Shown: piece after piece, positions 1 to 8,257 of the stretch
Numbering within the stretch: the first letter of the stretch is position 1
Layout: each line of letters opens with the position of its first letter
Position numbers and translations under genes: made by a program
Source of the DNA: Planctomycetia bacterium
GTDB lineage: Bacteria > Planctomycetota > Planctomycetia > Pirellulales > JALHLM01
DNA: 35,137 bases
Direction of reading: 5' to 3'
Assembly (NCBI GenBank): GCA_034440135.1
Contig: JAWXBP010000243.1
Span: 1 to 35,137 of the forward strand
The notes under the pieces: generated by a model
Database searches by the model: none
Told to the model about the DNA's origin: nothing
The model's input: only the letters and a program-made list of their open reading frames with translations

Positions 1-1
1 C

Positions 2-523
2 TTAGTGGACTGCGACACCCCAGGACTTTCGGACAGCGGCGGGGGCTGTTTTTTTACGCCGCTTGGGCCGGGGCGTGATCGGCTTCGAAACGGCTGCTCT
101 GTCAAAAATGAAAACGCGGCGTTCTTTCCACCTCCATTTGGGGTCGCATTGGGATTCCAAAGCGGACGCCGTTTGACGAGCCACGTTCGAGAAAAACTCC
201 TCTGGCAGCCGCTTTCGGGCCTGGCAGTAGGCGCCCGTTTTGGCCGAGCATGGACGCCGCCCCTGAGACACACGGTGCGCAATCAAGCGGGCGACAGCTC
301 TGCGACACGAATTGTCGGCGCTCAGTACTTGTCCCAGGAAGACCCACAACGTGACGAGCGGCGTAAAGATCCGATCCAACCAAATCACGTTGACCGTATT
401 CAATGCGCTCGCGATCAATTCTTCCGAAAGCACGTCGCCGAACGGTAAGCCTACATCCTGGAGGAATTGCCGACGCAGAAAACTGAGCTGTTGTTGAAAT
501 CCCCCCTGGTTAAAATACCGCAT
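2..523 (-). pseudogene. IS4-type transposase, N-terminal fragment
   Basis: The N-terminal part reads like the planctomycete IS4-family DDE transposases: an YCQARKRLPEEFF stretch, then a WRW..RRVFIFD segment holding what should be the first catalytic Asp. I place the start at ATG 523, not further upstream, because AGGAGG lies about 7 bases before it. After the residues PITP the expected sequence (…VS.P.TP followed by the rest of the catalytic core) is lost. A short basic tail follows, and a stop sits at 2-4. The product is about 173 residues, against roughly 400 or more for intact members, so the second Asp and the Glu are absent. This is best explained by an internal deletion or a junction with unrelated DNA. 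The DNA left of position 1 is not visible. The family call is from memory of the motifs and is fairly secure; that it is non-functional is a strong inference. Confidence 0.7.
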
Positions 524-705
524 CTTTGGGCCTCCTTGCCGTGATGAGTGCCTTTTCAAACACCATCTACGCAAGCGAGGCCCATTTCACCAAGGTCAAT
601 TCCCGCTAGAGACTTACGGAAGAACTACGTGCCATTCGTCGAATGTAACTGTGAATACGCGACTTTCCGATAGTAGTGCTTCAGCAGTCCACCCAGCCGC
701 GTTTT

Positions 706-1323
706 TCAGGCGACCTCGGTAATTGGTAACGTGGACGCTCCGTCGGTCGTCTTCCGACGATACCCCTTCTTCACCACGGTCTGGTTTTCCAATGCCTGAT
801 GCGGACGTTCGAGTTTGTAATGCTCCAAGAATTCTCGAACGAGGTAGTTCAGATGCCGCTCGCCAAGCACGACAAAATGGTCCAGGCATTCTTGCCCGAG
901 CGTTTGGATGAACCGCTCAACGAAGGCGCAGGTGTTGGGCGAGCGGTATGCGGTCCACTGGACTCGCAAGCCGGCGTCCTCAAGCGTCGTGTCAAACGAC
1001 CTGGCAAATTTAGTGTCGCGATCGTGCATGATCACGTCAGCCCCCAGCTTGCTCTTCTTGACGTGCTTCAGGAACGCCGCGGCTTGCTCGTTCACCCAAG
1101 CTTCGTTCGGATGCTGCGTGGCCGGCGAAATGAGCACTCGCCGTGTCTCGACGTGCAGGAAAACCAGCAGAAAGGCGTCCCGGAGCCCCTTCGGCGTCAC
1201 AATCCGTTTCGAGACGAAGTCGCATTGCCACAGCGTGGCGGCGTGAATCTTGACGAACTCGTCCCAGGTGCCGTGCCCGCGCGTACGCGATAAGCTGCCA
1301 GAATACTTGAACCCAAAAACCAA
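706..1323 (-). pseudogene. Integrase-core (rve) transposase fragment, N-terminus missing
   Basis: This encodes most of a retroviral-integrase-type DDE domain, as found in IS3/IS481-like transposases common in planctomycetes. The triad is visible: Asp in HAATLWQCDF, Asp in MHDRDTKF, and Glu in NTCAFVERF, followed by the C-terminal LEHYKLERPHQAL block. Homology seems to begin at about GTWDEFVKIHAATLW. The first 15 or so residues do not look like the family, and the usual N-terminal helix-turn-helix half is missing. An intact copy would be 300 residues or more. The leftmost codon in the frame is TTG, with no ribosome binding site. It sits beside another broken transposase, so this corner looks like a small graveyard of insertion sequences. 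It is probably not expressed as a working enzyme. Confidence 0.7.
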
Positions 1324-1409
1324 AGAGAGATTCGCGTGATTTGGAAGTCTGTAATCCGAAAAAACGTTTGGCGAGCCTTGGTTTACTCTTATTTTTCTTT
1401 AAAAAGTTC

Positions 1410-1444
1410 TTGACAGGCATGCGGCCGGCTATTCAATTCAATAG
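1410..1444 (+). promoter_or_regulatory. Candidate promoter with overlapping palindrome upstream of PEP-CTERM gene
   Basis: A perfect TTGACA box lies at 1410-1415. Seventeen bases later is TCAATT (1433-1438), only a weak match to TATAAT. An imperfect 16-bp palindrome, CTATTCAATTCAATAG (1429-1444, 7 of 8 pairs), covers the -10 position, which is where an operator would sit. The start codon of the next gene is about 100 bases further on. The weak -10 makes this tentative. Confidence 0.3.
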
Positions 1445-1541
1445 TTCCTTACCTGAACTCCGTGCATCCTCGCCGTATTGCCTTTGAGATGGGCACGGAC
1501 CCGAAGCGCTAGGTCCAGCGCACACATTGAGGAAACATCCC

Positions 1542-2315
1542 ATGAAGAAGCAATCAGCCGTCCTCGCGATCGTGATCGCACTAGCGTTTGCCCCGTCGCC
1601 TGTCTCAGCGCAGAATTTGTTGACGAACGGCAATCTCGACATCACTCAGCCAGTGGAAATCGTTCCCGCTTTCTTCCTGCCAAAGCCTGCCAGTTGGGTA
1701 AATGAAGGGTCGCGGTCCATTTCGGGACCCTACGAGGACGAAATGTCGTCGGAGCCGTGGGCCGGACCGGCTCCGACACCATTGACTACTGATGGCAGCG
1801 GCGCCGCTTCGCCAAATGGATGTGGCGGCCTCGACTGTGCCGTGTTTTTCAAACCGTTTTCCGGAAACACCTCCGACGGAACAGCTACGGGGCACTTGTA
1901 TCAGGATCACGCCGCCACGCCGGGCGTAACATACACGCTGACCGGTTGGGCCGGCGCGGAGCCCAATTTCCTCGGAGGTGGGAAATTCGCCCTCGATTTC
2001 TTGAATGCGGGCGGGACAAAAATCAGCGCCGCCGAGCTCGATTTGGTGGCTGCTGGATTGTTCACCGATAACGGCCTTGCATTCGACTACAAAGAGTTTT
2101 CGGTCTCGGCGATCGCGCCGGACGGCACTGCCACCGTCCGCGCCCGCGCCTCTATGATCGACGCGCTGTCCAATCCACTTGGTGGAGGTCAGGCCTTTGT
2201 GATTGATGATTTCGAATTGACCGCCGTGCCAGAACCGTCGACCGCTGTCCTGGCAATCGCCGGAATGGTGGCCGTCGTGGCCGTCTCCCATCGTCGGCGC
2301 CGCGCCGCTGTCTAG
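1542..2315 (+). CDS. PEP-CTERM sorting domain protein
   Basis: A secreted protein of about 257 residues. It opens with a signal peptide (MKKQSAVLAIVIALAF, then cleavage near SAQ) and ends with a PEP-CTERM anchor: VPEPST, a hydrophobic helix (AVLAIAGMVAVVAV), and an Arg-rich tail. In this family an exosortase (not seen in this window) recognises the tail and processes the protein at the cell envelope. The middle starts NLLTNGNLD and ends FVIDDFELT, the pattern of carbohydrate-binding-like beta-sandwich domains often seen in PEP-CTERM proteins. I chose ATG 1542 over an upstream in-frame TTG at 1527 because a GAGGAA site sits 7 bases before it and the signal peptide then begins properly. Its substrate or structural role is unknown. 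Confidence 0.85.
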   Translation: MKKQSAVLAIVIALAFAPSPVSAQNLLTNGNLDITQPVEIVPAFFLPKPASWVNEGSRSISGPYEDEMSSEPWAGPAPTPLTTDGSGAASPNGCGGLDCAVFFKPFSGNTSDGTATGHLYQDHAATPGVTYTLTGWAGAEPNFLGGGKFALDFLNAGGTKISAAELDLVAAGLFTDNGLAFDYKEFSVSAIAPDGTATVRARASMIDALSNPLGGGQAFVIDDFELTAVPEPSTAVLAIAGMVAVVAVSHRRRRAAV

Positions 2316-2407
2316 CGCGAGAAGCACGCCCAGAATGCATGTCGCACGACAGCCCGCATCCGCAGCTTGGAGCTGTAGGTTTCGCTGATTGCCCAAAGCA
2401 ACATCGC

Positions 2408-2508
2408 GCGCTCGCGCATCTGTTAACTGGCCCGTACTTTTTCCCAACGGCAGGAAAAGGCGCTCTCTAGTTAACGGCCCGCGCTCTCTCCTCTGTTAAC
2501 TGAACCCG
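2408..2508. repeat. Three short imperfect direct repeats, each with GTTAAC
   Basis: Three units starting at 2408, 2460 and 2481 each begin with GCGCTC and carry the palindrome GTTAAC (2422-2427, 2470-2475, 2495-2500), followed by a C-rich end. The middle unit is a few bases shorter. They lie 3' of the PEP-CTERM gene. No function can be assigned. Confidence 0.5.
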
Positions 2509-2509
2509 T

Positions 2510-3020
2510 CTAGGTTCGTAGACGGTTGCATTCGCTGGGAGGGGACCGAAACGGACTCGAAATCAGCATCCTATTGCTAGGCAACGATTTACGACTTGCG
2601 CTCTCGCGCGCATTGTTACGAAGAGGGTTGCGTACGGGGAGCTGGCCGAACTCGTCCAGGAAGTGGCAGTTGGGCGCTCTTGGCGCGAAGTCCCTTTCCC
2701 ATTCGATCGAAGGCTGGCCGCCGCCTTGCCCGCAGGGGGCGCCGCCACTTTGCAAATTCACCAAGAGGCGGAACGCACCGCCCGCCTGATAGAACTGCAG
2801 CCCGATCAACCCCGCTGCAGCCGGGTTCGTCCGAGTCGGCGCAGATCGTGGCTAGGAGCATGCCGTCCGAGCAATTCACGGGGTCGCTGTCGATATGGAT
2901 CTGCTGCATCGGCCCCATGATGTAAACACCGTCGATCGCCGCGCAGTCGGCGCAAAGGGCGTACAGGCTTGCTACCGAGACCAAAACCGCACTGGCCGAC
3001 AAGCCGCCGGTGGCGCCCAT
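2510..3020 (-). pseudogene. Possible frameshifted gene remnant, unknown product
   Basis: No single frame covers this stretch, but reading on the minus strand gives two adjoining segments that look coding. From 3020 to about 2815 one frame has mostly G or C in third codon positions (residues include IMGPMQQIHIDSDPVNCSDG). After that the first frame turns Arg-rich and loses the bias, while a second frame (LIGLQFYQAGGAFRLLVNLQ and on to about 2620) picks it up. This suggests one gene broken by a frameshift near 2815-2850. The apparent start (MGATGG) falls inside a dispersed repeat copy, so the true N-terminus is doubtful. I do not recognise the family. Otherwise the 806 bases between 2316 and 3121 hold only repeats. 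It could also be non-coding GC-rich DNA. Confidence 0.3.
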
Positions 3021-3021
3021 C
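2991..3021. repeat. Single arm of the dispersed repeat seen at 8258-8322
   Basis: These 31 bases match 8299-8329 at 28 positions (shared core ACAAGCCGCC and GTGGCGCCCATC). At 8258-8322 the motif is the right arm of a hairpin; here I find no matching left arm nearby, so it is a half copy. Confidence 0.6.
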
Positions 3022-3065
3022 GCATAATTACTTCTGCGCGTGCACTTAGATCAACGACCATGCCG

Positions 3066-3085
3066 CCTCGCTTGCGCGTCGGGCT
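3066..3085. repeat. Half copy of the palindromic repeat at 27106-27208
   Basis: The 20 bases CCTCGCTTGCGCGTCGGGCT match the right arm of the large inverted repeat at 27106-27208. Only one arm is present here. Confidence 0.6.
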
Positions 3086-3121
3086 GCTGTAGTTTTTTCT
3101 GTGGCAATACTTAGCCCAGGG

Positions 3122-3991
3122 CTACTTCTTCGCCGCTTCCGTGTCCGCCTTGGCTTTCGCTTCTTGTGCGGCCGACAGTTCCGGGTTCGGCGTGGCGTCG
3201 CCGGGTTCCTTGTTGAGGATCCATTTGATGCCGCCGAGCATCGATTCCATATACATGGGGTTGGTCCAGACGTCTTCACGATGCCCCAGGCTCATGTGGA
3301 AGACCTTGCCGTCGCCGTATTCCTTGACCCAGGCGATCGGCACGTGGTACGGCTCCTTCAAGTCGGTCTTGGCCATGTTGAGGCTCATCAACACGCGGAC
3401 CTTTTCGGGCTGCCAGTTCTTGAATTTGTAGATTTCGTCTTTGAGCGTGAACTCGTCGCCCCATGGCTTGCTGAGCGGGTGCTCCTTGTCGTGAACCGTG
3501 ACGGTGACGGTTTGGTCCGATCCCCAGGGGTGTCCGTCGAACGTGCCGCCGATCATGTCCCAATACGGTTGATAGTCGTGGTAAGTGTCGGTGGCCGAAT
3601 GCGCGCCGATGAACCCATGCCCCTTCTGCTTCAACCAGTCATTGAAAAAGTAATTGCGCGTTTCGTCGTCGATTGGCAGGGCGCCGGTCGTGTAGAAAAA
3701 CACGATGTCGTAGTTTTGCAAGTTTTCCTTGGTGAAATCCTTCGCCGCGTCCTGAGTGCAATCGACCCGGAACAGGTTGCTGGAAATCCCTAAGTCGGTG
3801 ATCGCCTGCTCGGCCGGAGAGAGCGCCCCGTCCGGTCGCGTGACCGAACCGTGCTTGAAACCGACGCTTTGGGTGAGCATCAGAATTCGTACCCCGCGTA
3901 CCGGCGCGTCGGCGGCGACGGCCTCCGAGGTCGAAAGCCCGGCAGCCAAACCGGCAGCGAGCACGAGAAACAGGCGTCGCGAAAAGTTCAT
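3122..3991 (-). CDS. ThuA-domain (trehalose-utilisation-like) secreted protein
   Basis: About 289 residues. An N-terminal signal peptide (FSRRLFLVLAAGLAAGL, cleavage near AVAA) is followed by a ThuA domain of the class-I glutamine-amidotransferase-like fold. Recognisable blocks are RILMLTQSVGFKH, YDIVFFYTTGALP, GFIGAHSATDTYHDY, YWDMIGGTFDGHPW and FHMSLGHREDVW. The last 25 or so residues are charged and Ala/Lys-rich. The open frame runs further upstream, but ATG 3991 has GGAGAA about 8 bases before it and gives a proper signal peptide, so the extension is not real. ThuA proteins are common in planctomycetes, often near sugar-related genes, but their reaction is mostly unproven. The gene stands alone here: the repeat at 3066 lies downstream, and a divergent metallopeptidase gene starts 115 bases upstream. 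Confidence 0.88.
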   Translation of the reverse strand: MNFSRRLFLVLAAGLAAGLSTSEAVAADAPVRGVRILMLTQSVGFKHGSVTRPDGALSPAEQAITDLGISSNLFRVDCTQDAAKDFTKENLQNYDIVFFYTTGALPIDDETRNYFFNDWLKQKGHGFIGAHSATDTYHDYQPYWDMIGGTFDGHPWGSDQTVTVTVHDKEHPLSKPWGDEFTLKDEIYKFKNWQPEKVRVLMSLNMAKTDLKEPYHVPIAWVKEYGDGKVFHMSLGHREDVWTNPMYMESMLGGIKWILNKEPGDATPNPELSAAQEAKAKADTEAAKK

Positions 3992-4105
3992 GGGGCGATT
4001 CTCCGTGGAGGGACGGCGAAATGGGCAACAAGGCGGGAACGCACGTGCGGCGTACAATTCTCCCGGGTAGTGTAATTCCGCACCGCGAGGCAAACCAGAG
4101 GCCCT

Positions 4106-4498
4106 ATGGCGGTCCGATTGAGCGAAGACGAATTCTGCCAGGCCGTCGACGAGGTCGTCCGGTCGCTGCCGGCCCAGTTTTTGGCGTGGCTGGAGAATGT
4201 GGTGATCGAGGTGGAACGCTACCCGGACCCGAGGCTGCAGCGCCAGATGAAGCTGGGGCCCCGGCATATCGGCCTGATGGGCCTCTTCGAAGGGCATTAC
4301 GTCACCAAACAGGAATACGGAATGGCGATGCCGAACCGCATCCTGCTGTTTCAGCGGGCGATCGAATCCCGCTGCCGATCGGTCGAAGAGGTTCGCTACG
4401 AAATCCGCCGGACGGTGCTGCACGAGTTGGCGCACCATTTTGGCTATGAAGAATCCGATCTGGATGACTTTGAGGCGCAGCCGAGTTCGTTTGATTAG
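4106..4498 (+). CDS. Zincin-like metallopeptidase family protein (DUF1025 type)
   Basis: A small protein of 130 residues with the zinc-binding helix HELAHHFGYEESDLDDF (His106, Glu107, His110; the acidic residues after it may give the third ligand). This HExxH…GxxxxDL pattern, together with the 110-140 residue length, fits the Zincin_1 (PF06262) family, whose substrates are unknown. No signal peptide is visible, so it is probably cytoplasmic. ATG 4106 is preceded by an AGAGG-like site. The divergent ThuA gene starts 115 bases upstream. It is followed directly by a large repeat element and no gene in the same direction for over 400 bases, so it is likely a single-gene unit. Confidence 0.85.
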   Translation: MAVRLSEDEFCQAVDEVVRSLPAQFLAWLENVVIEVERYPDPRLQRQMKLGPRHIGLMGLFEGHYVTKQEYGMAMPNRILLFQRAIESRCRSVEEVRYEIRRTVLHELAHHFGYEESDLDDFEAQPSSFD

Positions 4499-4505
4499 GA
4501 GTGAT

Positions 4506-4832
4506 TGCCCGCGAAACACGCGAAAGGACGCGAAAAGGGGACTGGTAGAGAAGGGAAGGTTGACCAAGTTTCCCAGCCCCAACGGGGCGATAGATAATTG
4601 CCAGCGGTGCAAACCGCTGGTGCTGGGGACACGCAAATTTGCATTGAGCCCCATCGGGGCGACACGCGTTGAGCGAAGGCGATATCAACAGTGTTTCGCC
4701 CCGTTGGGGCTCAATTTATTTCCTTCGTTCGTTTTCCAGGGGTTGGCACCCCTGGCTATTGTCTGTCGCCCCTGCGGGGCTGCGTTCACCGCACTGCTTC
4801 AAGTGCTCTTCTGCTCGCGTCTTTCGCGGGCA
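4506..4832. repeat. Composite palindromic repeat element (MITE-like)
   Basis: This fills most of the 419-base gap before the ABC transporter genes. The outer ends form an inverted pair: 4506-4522 and 4816-4832 (16 of 17 match, TGCCCGCGAAA type). Inside are two copies, in opposite orientation, of an approximately 88-base unit (4575-4662 and 4696-4781). Each unit is bounded by small palindromes of the form AGCCCC-N4-GGGGCGA. The four of these are at 4575-4590, 4647-4662, 4696-4711 and 4766-4781; the first and third are exact reverse complements. No open reading frame of its own is credible, so it would have to be moved by an enzyme elsewhere. Confidence 0.75.
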
Positions 4833-4917
4833 GTTCCCCCCACCCCGCACAAGAACTATGATGTGGCCGACGAATAGTCCGTCGGGTGGTGGCTTTCCAA
4901 CCAGGGCGGGGAATTGC

Positions 4918-5868
4918 ATGGTCGCCGCGATCGAGGTGCGCGATTTACGGAAGACGTATGGCAGCCGCTGGCGCGGCCGGCAGATCCACGCCTTGCGCGG
5001 GGTTACGCTGGACGTGCCGCGCGGCGAAATCTTTGGGCTACTCGGCCCGAACGGCGCCGGTAAGACGACGCTGATCAAAGTTTTGCTCGGGATTATCAGT
5101 CGCAGCGCGGGCGAGGCTCGGCTGCTCGACTTTCCGGCCGGCGATCTCCGCGGGCGCCGGCGCGTCGGCTACCTGCCGGAACATCATCGCATTCCCCGGC
5201 ATCACACCGCGAATTCGGCGTTGACCTACTACGGCGGGTTGAGCGGCCTTTCGCCCAGCGAAGTCCGCGCGCGGCGCGAGGCGCTGCTGGAAACCGTGGG
5301 GCTGCGCGGCTGGGGCGATGTTTCGGTGTCGCAGTTCTCCAAAGGCATGCAGCAACGACTCGGCCTGGCGCAAGCCATGCTCCATGAGCCGGAGTTGTTG
5401 GTCTTGGACGAGCCGACCGACGGCGTCGACCCGGTCGGTCGCTCCGAAATGCGGGCGCTTCTGCAGCGGCTCAAGGATCAGGGCAAGACGATGTTCCTGA
5501 ACAGCCACTTGTTGCAGGAAGTCGAGTTAGTCTGCGATCGCGTGGCGATTCTCGACCGCGGCGAATTGCTGCAAGTCGGAGAAGTCGACGCCCTGACGAT
5601 CGAAGCCGTCAACGACGTGCAGTTCACGTTCGCCGGCAGCGATGCGCAGCTTTCCGCGGCGTTCGGCAACGCTCCCGCACAGCCCGTGGCCATTCAAGAG
5701 AACGGGCAATTCCTGATCACGCTCGTCAATCCCGCACAGGCGGATGTCGATCGACTGATCGATCAGGCGCGTCAGGGCGGGCTGAGCGTGCTCGGCGTTG
5801 AGCGGCGGCACCAGACATTGGAACAAGCGTTTCTCAAGATCATTCAAAGGGCCCGGCCAGCCGCATGA
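4918..5868 (+). CDS. ABC transporter ATP-binding protein (ABC-2 exporter type)
   Basis: About 316 residues. It shows Walker A GPNGAGKT (43-50), a variant signature SKGMQQR (141-147, in place of LSGGQ), Walker B LLVLDEPT (160-167) and the switch His in NSHLL (His197). The C-terminal 90 residues form the extra domain typical of drug, lipid or NosF-like export ATPases. It would hydrolyse ATP at the inner face of the cytoplasmic membrane to drive the permease encoded next. The two genes overlap by ATGA, so they are translationally coupled. An in-frame ATG pair at 4858/4861 is possible, but ATG 4918 has a G-rich site just before it and starts cleanly at the domain. The transported substrate cannot be read from the sequence. 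Confidence 0.9.
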   Translation: MVAAIEVRDLRKTYGSRWRGRQIHALRGVTLDVPRGEIFGLLGPNGAGKTTLIKVLLGIISRSAGEARLLDFPAGDLRGRRRVGYLPEHHRIPRHHTANSALTYYGGLSGLSPSEVRARREALLETVGLRGWGDVSVSQFSKGMQQRLGLAQAMLHEPELLVLDEPTDGVDPVGRSEMRALLQRLKDQGKTMFLNSHLLQEVELVCDRVAILDRGELLQVGEVDALTIEAVNDVQFTFAGSDAQLSAAFGNAPAQPVAIQENGQFLITLVNPAQADVDRLIDQARQGGLSVLGVERRHQTLEQAFLKIIQRARPAA

Positions 5869-8231
5869 GACCGTACCTGACGATCCTGCGCGATTCGTTC
5901 CACGAGGCGCTCGCGTCGCGCGTGCTGTGGATGATTTTGATCGTAATCACGATCCTGTTGCTGTGCATGGCGCCGTTCGGGCCCTACGGTCTGCGCGGCT
6001 CGGAGTTCGCCCCGCAGGAAGTCTTCGACCCGCCGCGCGTGGCGCGAGAAATCCTGAAAGATCTGGACGCCACCGGTCCGACGGTCGGCAAGAGTCTGGT
6101 CAAACAGTGGGGCGCGGATTCCCGGCAGCGGTTAGAAAACATCGTCGCGAAAAAAGCGCCCACGAACGCGGCAGGCAGCGACGATCCAGATGCGGAAAGC
6201 CACGGAATCACGACGACTACGCCTGCCAGCGCCGATGCCGAATGGCTGACGACAAAGTTGAACGCTTCGATCGCCAGCCCCGATTTCTTCGAGCCGGACG
6301 CGTGGAAAAAGGTGCGCTTGCGCAAAGAGGCTCGCGGGTTGCAGGAGGAGGGCGTCGCGAGTCTCAGCTCCACGGATCGCGAGCGCTTCCATCGGCTCGC
6401 ACTCGAGGCGGCGTTTCCCAATCAGTTGGCGCTGTTGAATCAACGCAAAGAAAGTCTCGGTTACTTCGGGCTGAAGATGGAACTCTTTGGCGAGTCGAAA
6501 CGCTCCGAATGGCACGACATCATTGGCAATTTGATCTTCGGGCTGCTGAAACTCGGCGTCGGCGTGGGGGGCGTGTTGGCGGGCTTGTTCGTCACTTCTA
6601 CGATTATGCCTCAGGCCTTCGAAGCCGGCGCCGTCGATTTGTTGTTTAGCAAACCGGTGGTGCGCTCGGGCGTCTATCTGACCAAGTTTCTCGGCGGCTG
6701 CTCGTTCGTCGTGATCATGGCCGCATATTTGATCGGCGGCATCTGGCTGCTGGCCGGAATGCGCTTCGGGCTATGGAACATCCACCTGCTGGCGACGATC
6801 CCGATCTTCGTGTTTATCTTCGCCGTCTACTATTCCGTCTCGTGCCTGGCCGGGGCGTATTGGCGCAACCCAATCGTCTCGGTGGTGATCGCCGTGATGC
6901 TCTGGGCGTTTGGCTGGATGCTGACGATCTTCAACGGCTTTGCGGACACGTACGTCGTCGTGCCGTCGCGGATCATCAAGGTCTTTACCGCCGGCGAGAC
7001 GCCGATGAGCGTCGCCGAGATGGGCCAGGTGCGGCGCTGGGATGCCGCCACGAATTCCTGGCAAGAAGTCTTTGCTCCGGAAAAGGAAGAAACCGTTGGT
7101 TTTGGCATTCGACGTCCGACGCCGTACGCCGGGCCGATCTACGACGCGCCGAACAAGCGAATCGTCGCCGTGGAACGCAACATCCGCGAGATGCAGCAGT
7201 TTGCCAGCGCGGCCACCATCTGGGTCGGCGCCGAGGCGGACAACTTCGAGCGCAAGCAGGCGCTCAAACTGCCAGCAGAAGCGCAGGGGACGCGGGCGTT
7301 CTTGCGCGAACCGGACGGCAAGTTCCTGCTCTTGACGGATCGCGCCATGCTGCGCTGGAACGGCGAGGTCGAAGCACAACAAGAAGCGCCGAAAATCGCT
7401 GGCTTTGACGTGCCGTTCTTCAATCGCGGCGGCGGCAAGCAACTCGAAAACGTTGCTCCGGAAGTCCCGATCGAGGGGCGTTTCGAAGCTGCGTTAAACA
7501 ACAAGACCGGCGAGCTCGCCGTATTGACCGAAGCGGGACTGTATCTTTGCCAACGCGGTGAAGATGGCAAATACAAAGTCCGCGAAACCACGGAGCTGGA
7601 ATTGGACGAACTCGGTCCCCTCGCGGCCGGCGGCGAGAGTGTTGTCGCCGCGCTCGAGGACGGTCGGTTCCTCGCTTTCAATGCCAGCGACGGCAAGCAG
7701 CGCGATCCGATCACGATCCCCACCGCGTCCGATCCGAACACCTTGTTCGCCTCGCCGGACGGCAAGTGGTTCGCGCTCCTCACCCGCGACAAGCGCGCCT
7801 GGCTGTATGATGCGAAACAACATCGACTCTTCTCGGCTGCCGTGAGCGGTCAGGGCGACATCACCGCGCTGGCGTTCAGCGACGCGGGAGAGTTGCTGGT
7901 CACCGACCGCACGGATCGAGTCTCGACCTACTCTGTGCCGGCGTTGCAACGCGAGGCCCGTTACCAGCCCCGCCGCGAATGGCTGCGTTTTGGCTATGAT
8001 TTTCTGGTCTATCCGCTCTACCGGATCGTCCCCAAGCCGCGCGAGTTGGATCAACTCACGCTGTCGCTGGTCAGCGAACTGGACAAAACGCCCGGCACGG
8101 GCGTGGAGCGGGACACCGATCTCAACGCCCCCAGCGATTACAGCAAATGGACCCCGGTCCGCGACAACGGAATTTTCATCATCTTGATGCTGGCCCTCGG
8201 GTGCTGGCATGTGACAAGGCGCGATTATTAG
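5865..8231 (+). CDS. ABC-2 family permease with large extracytoplasmic insert
   Basis: 788 residues, much longer than ordinary ABC-2 permeases (250-400). One membrane helix lies near residues 20-38, and several lie between about 220 and 365 (for example LLKLGVGVGGVLAGLFV, GGCSFVVIMAAYLIGG, IPIFVFIFAVYYSV). A final helix at the extreme C-terminus (GIFIILMLALGCWHV) is followed by a short basic tail. Between the early helices is a soluble stretch of about 180 residues. Between the late ones, about residues 380-770, is another soluble stretch with repeated strand-rich units (such as EPDGKFLLLTD, SPDGKWFALLTRD, FSDAGELLVTDRTD) that looks like a WD40/beta-propeller-like fold. It pairs with the overlapping upstream ATPase gene. 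The cargo is unknown. Confidence 0.85.
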   Translation: MRPYLTILRDSFHEALASRVLWMILIVITILLLCMAPFGPYGLRGSEFAPQEVFDPPRVAREILKDLDATGPTVGKSLVKQWGADSRQRLENIVAKKAPTNAAGSDDPDAESHGITTTTPASADAEWLTTKLNASIASPDFFEPDAWKKVRLRKEARGLQEEGVASLSSTDRERFHRLALEAAFPNQLALLNQRKESLGYFGLKMELFGESKRSEWHDIIGNLIFGLLKLGVGVGGVLAGLFVTSTIMPQAFEAGAVDLLFSKPVVRSGVYLTKFLGGCSFVVIMAAYLIGGIWLLAGMRFGLWNIHLLATIPIFVFIFAVYYSVSCLAGAYWRNPIVSVVIAVMLWAFGWMLTIFNGFADTYVVVPSRIIKVFTAGETPMSVAEMGQVRRWDAATNSWQEVFAPEKEETVGFGIRRPTPYAGPIYDAPNKRIVAVERNIREMQQFASAATIWVGAEADNFERKQALKLPAEAQGTRAFLREPDGKFLLLTDRAMLRWNGEVEAQQEAPKIAGFDVPFFNRGGGKQLENVAPEVPIEGRFEAALNNKTGELAVLTEAGLYLCQRGEDGKYKVRETTELELDELGPLAAGGESVVAALEDGRFLAFNASDGKQRDPITIPTASDPNTLFASPDGKWFALLTRDKRAWLYDAKQHRLFSAAVSGQGDITALAFSDAGELLVTDRTDRVSTYSVPALQREARYQPRREWLRFGYDFLVYPLYRIVPKPRELDQLTLSLVSELDKTPGTGVERDTDLNAPSDYSKWTPVRDNGIFIILMLALGCWHVTRRDY

Positions 8232-8257
8232 GCTTTGTCCGAGCCTCGGCATTCCGT

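Noticed and set aside
3992-4654. N-terminal extension of the ThuA frame on the minus strand
   Set aside because: It runs antisense to the metallopeptidase gene; ATG 3991 has a ribosome binding site and begins the signal peptide.
4575-4781. Possible riboswitch before the ABC transporter genes
   Set aside because: The symmetry comes from inverted copies of one repeat unit; no known riboswitch core is visible.
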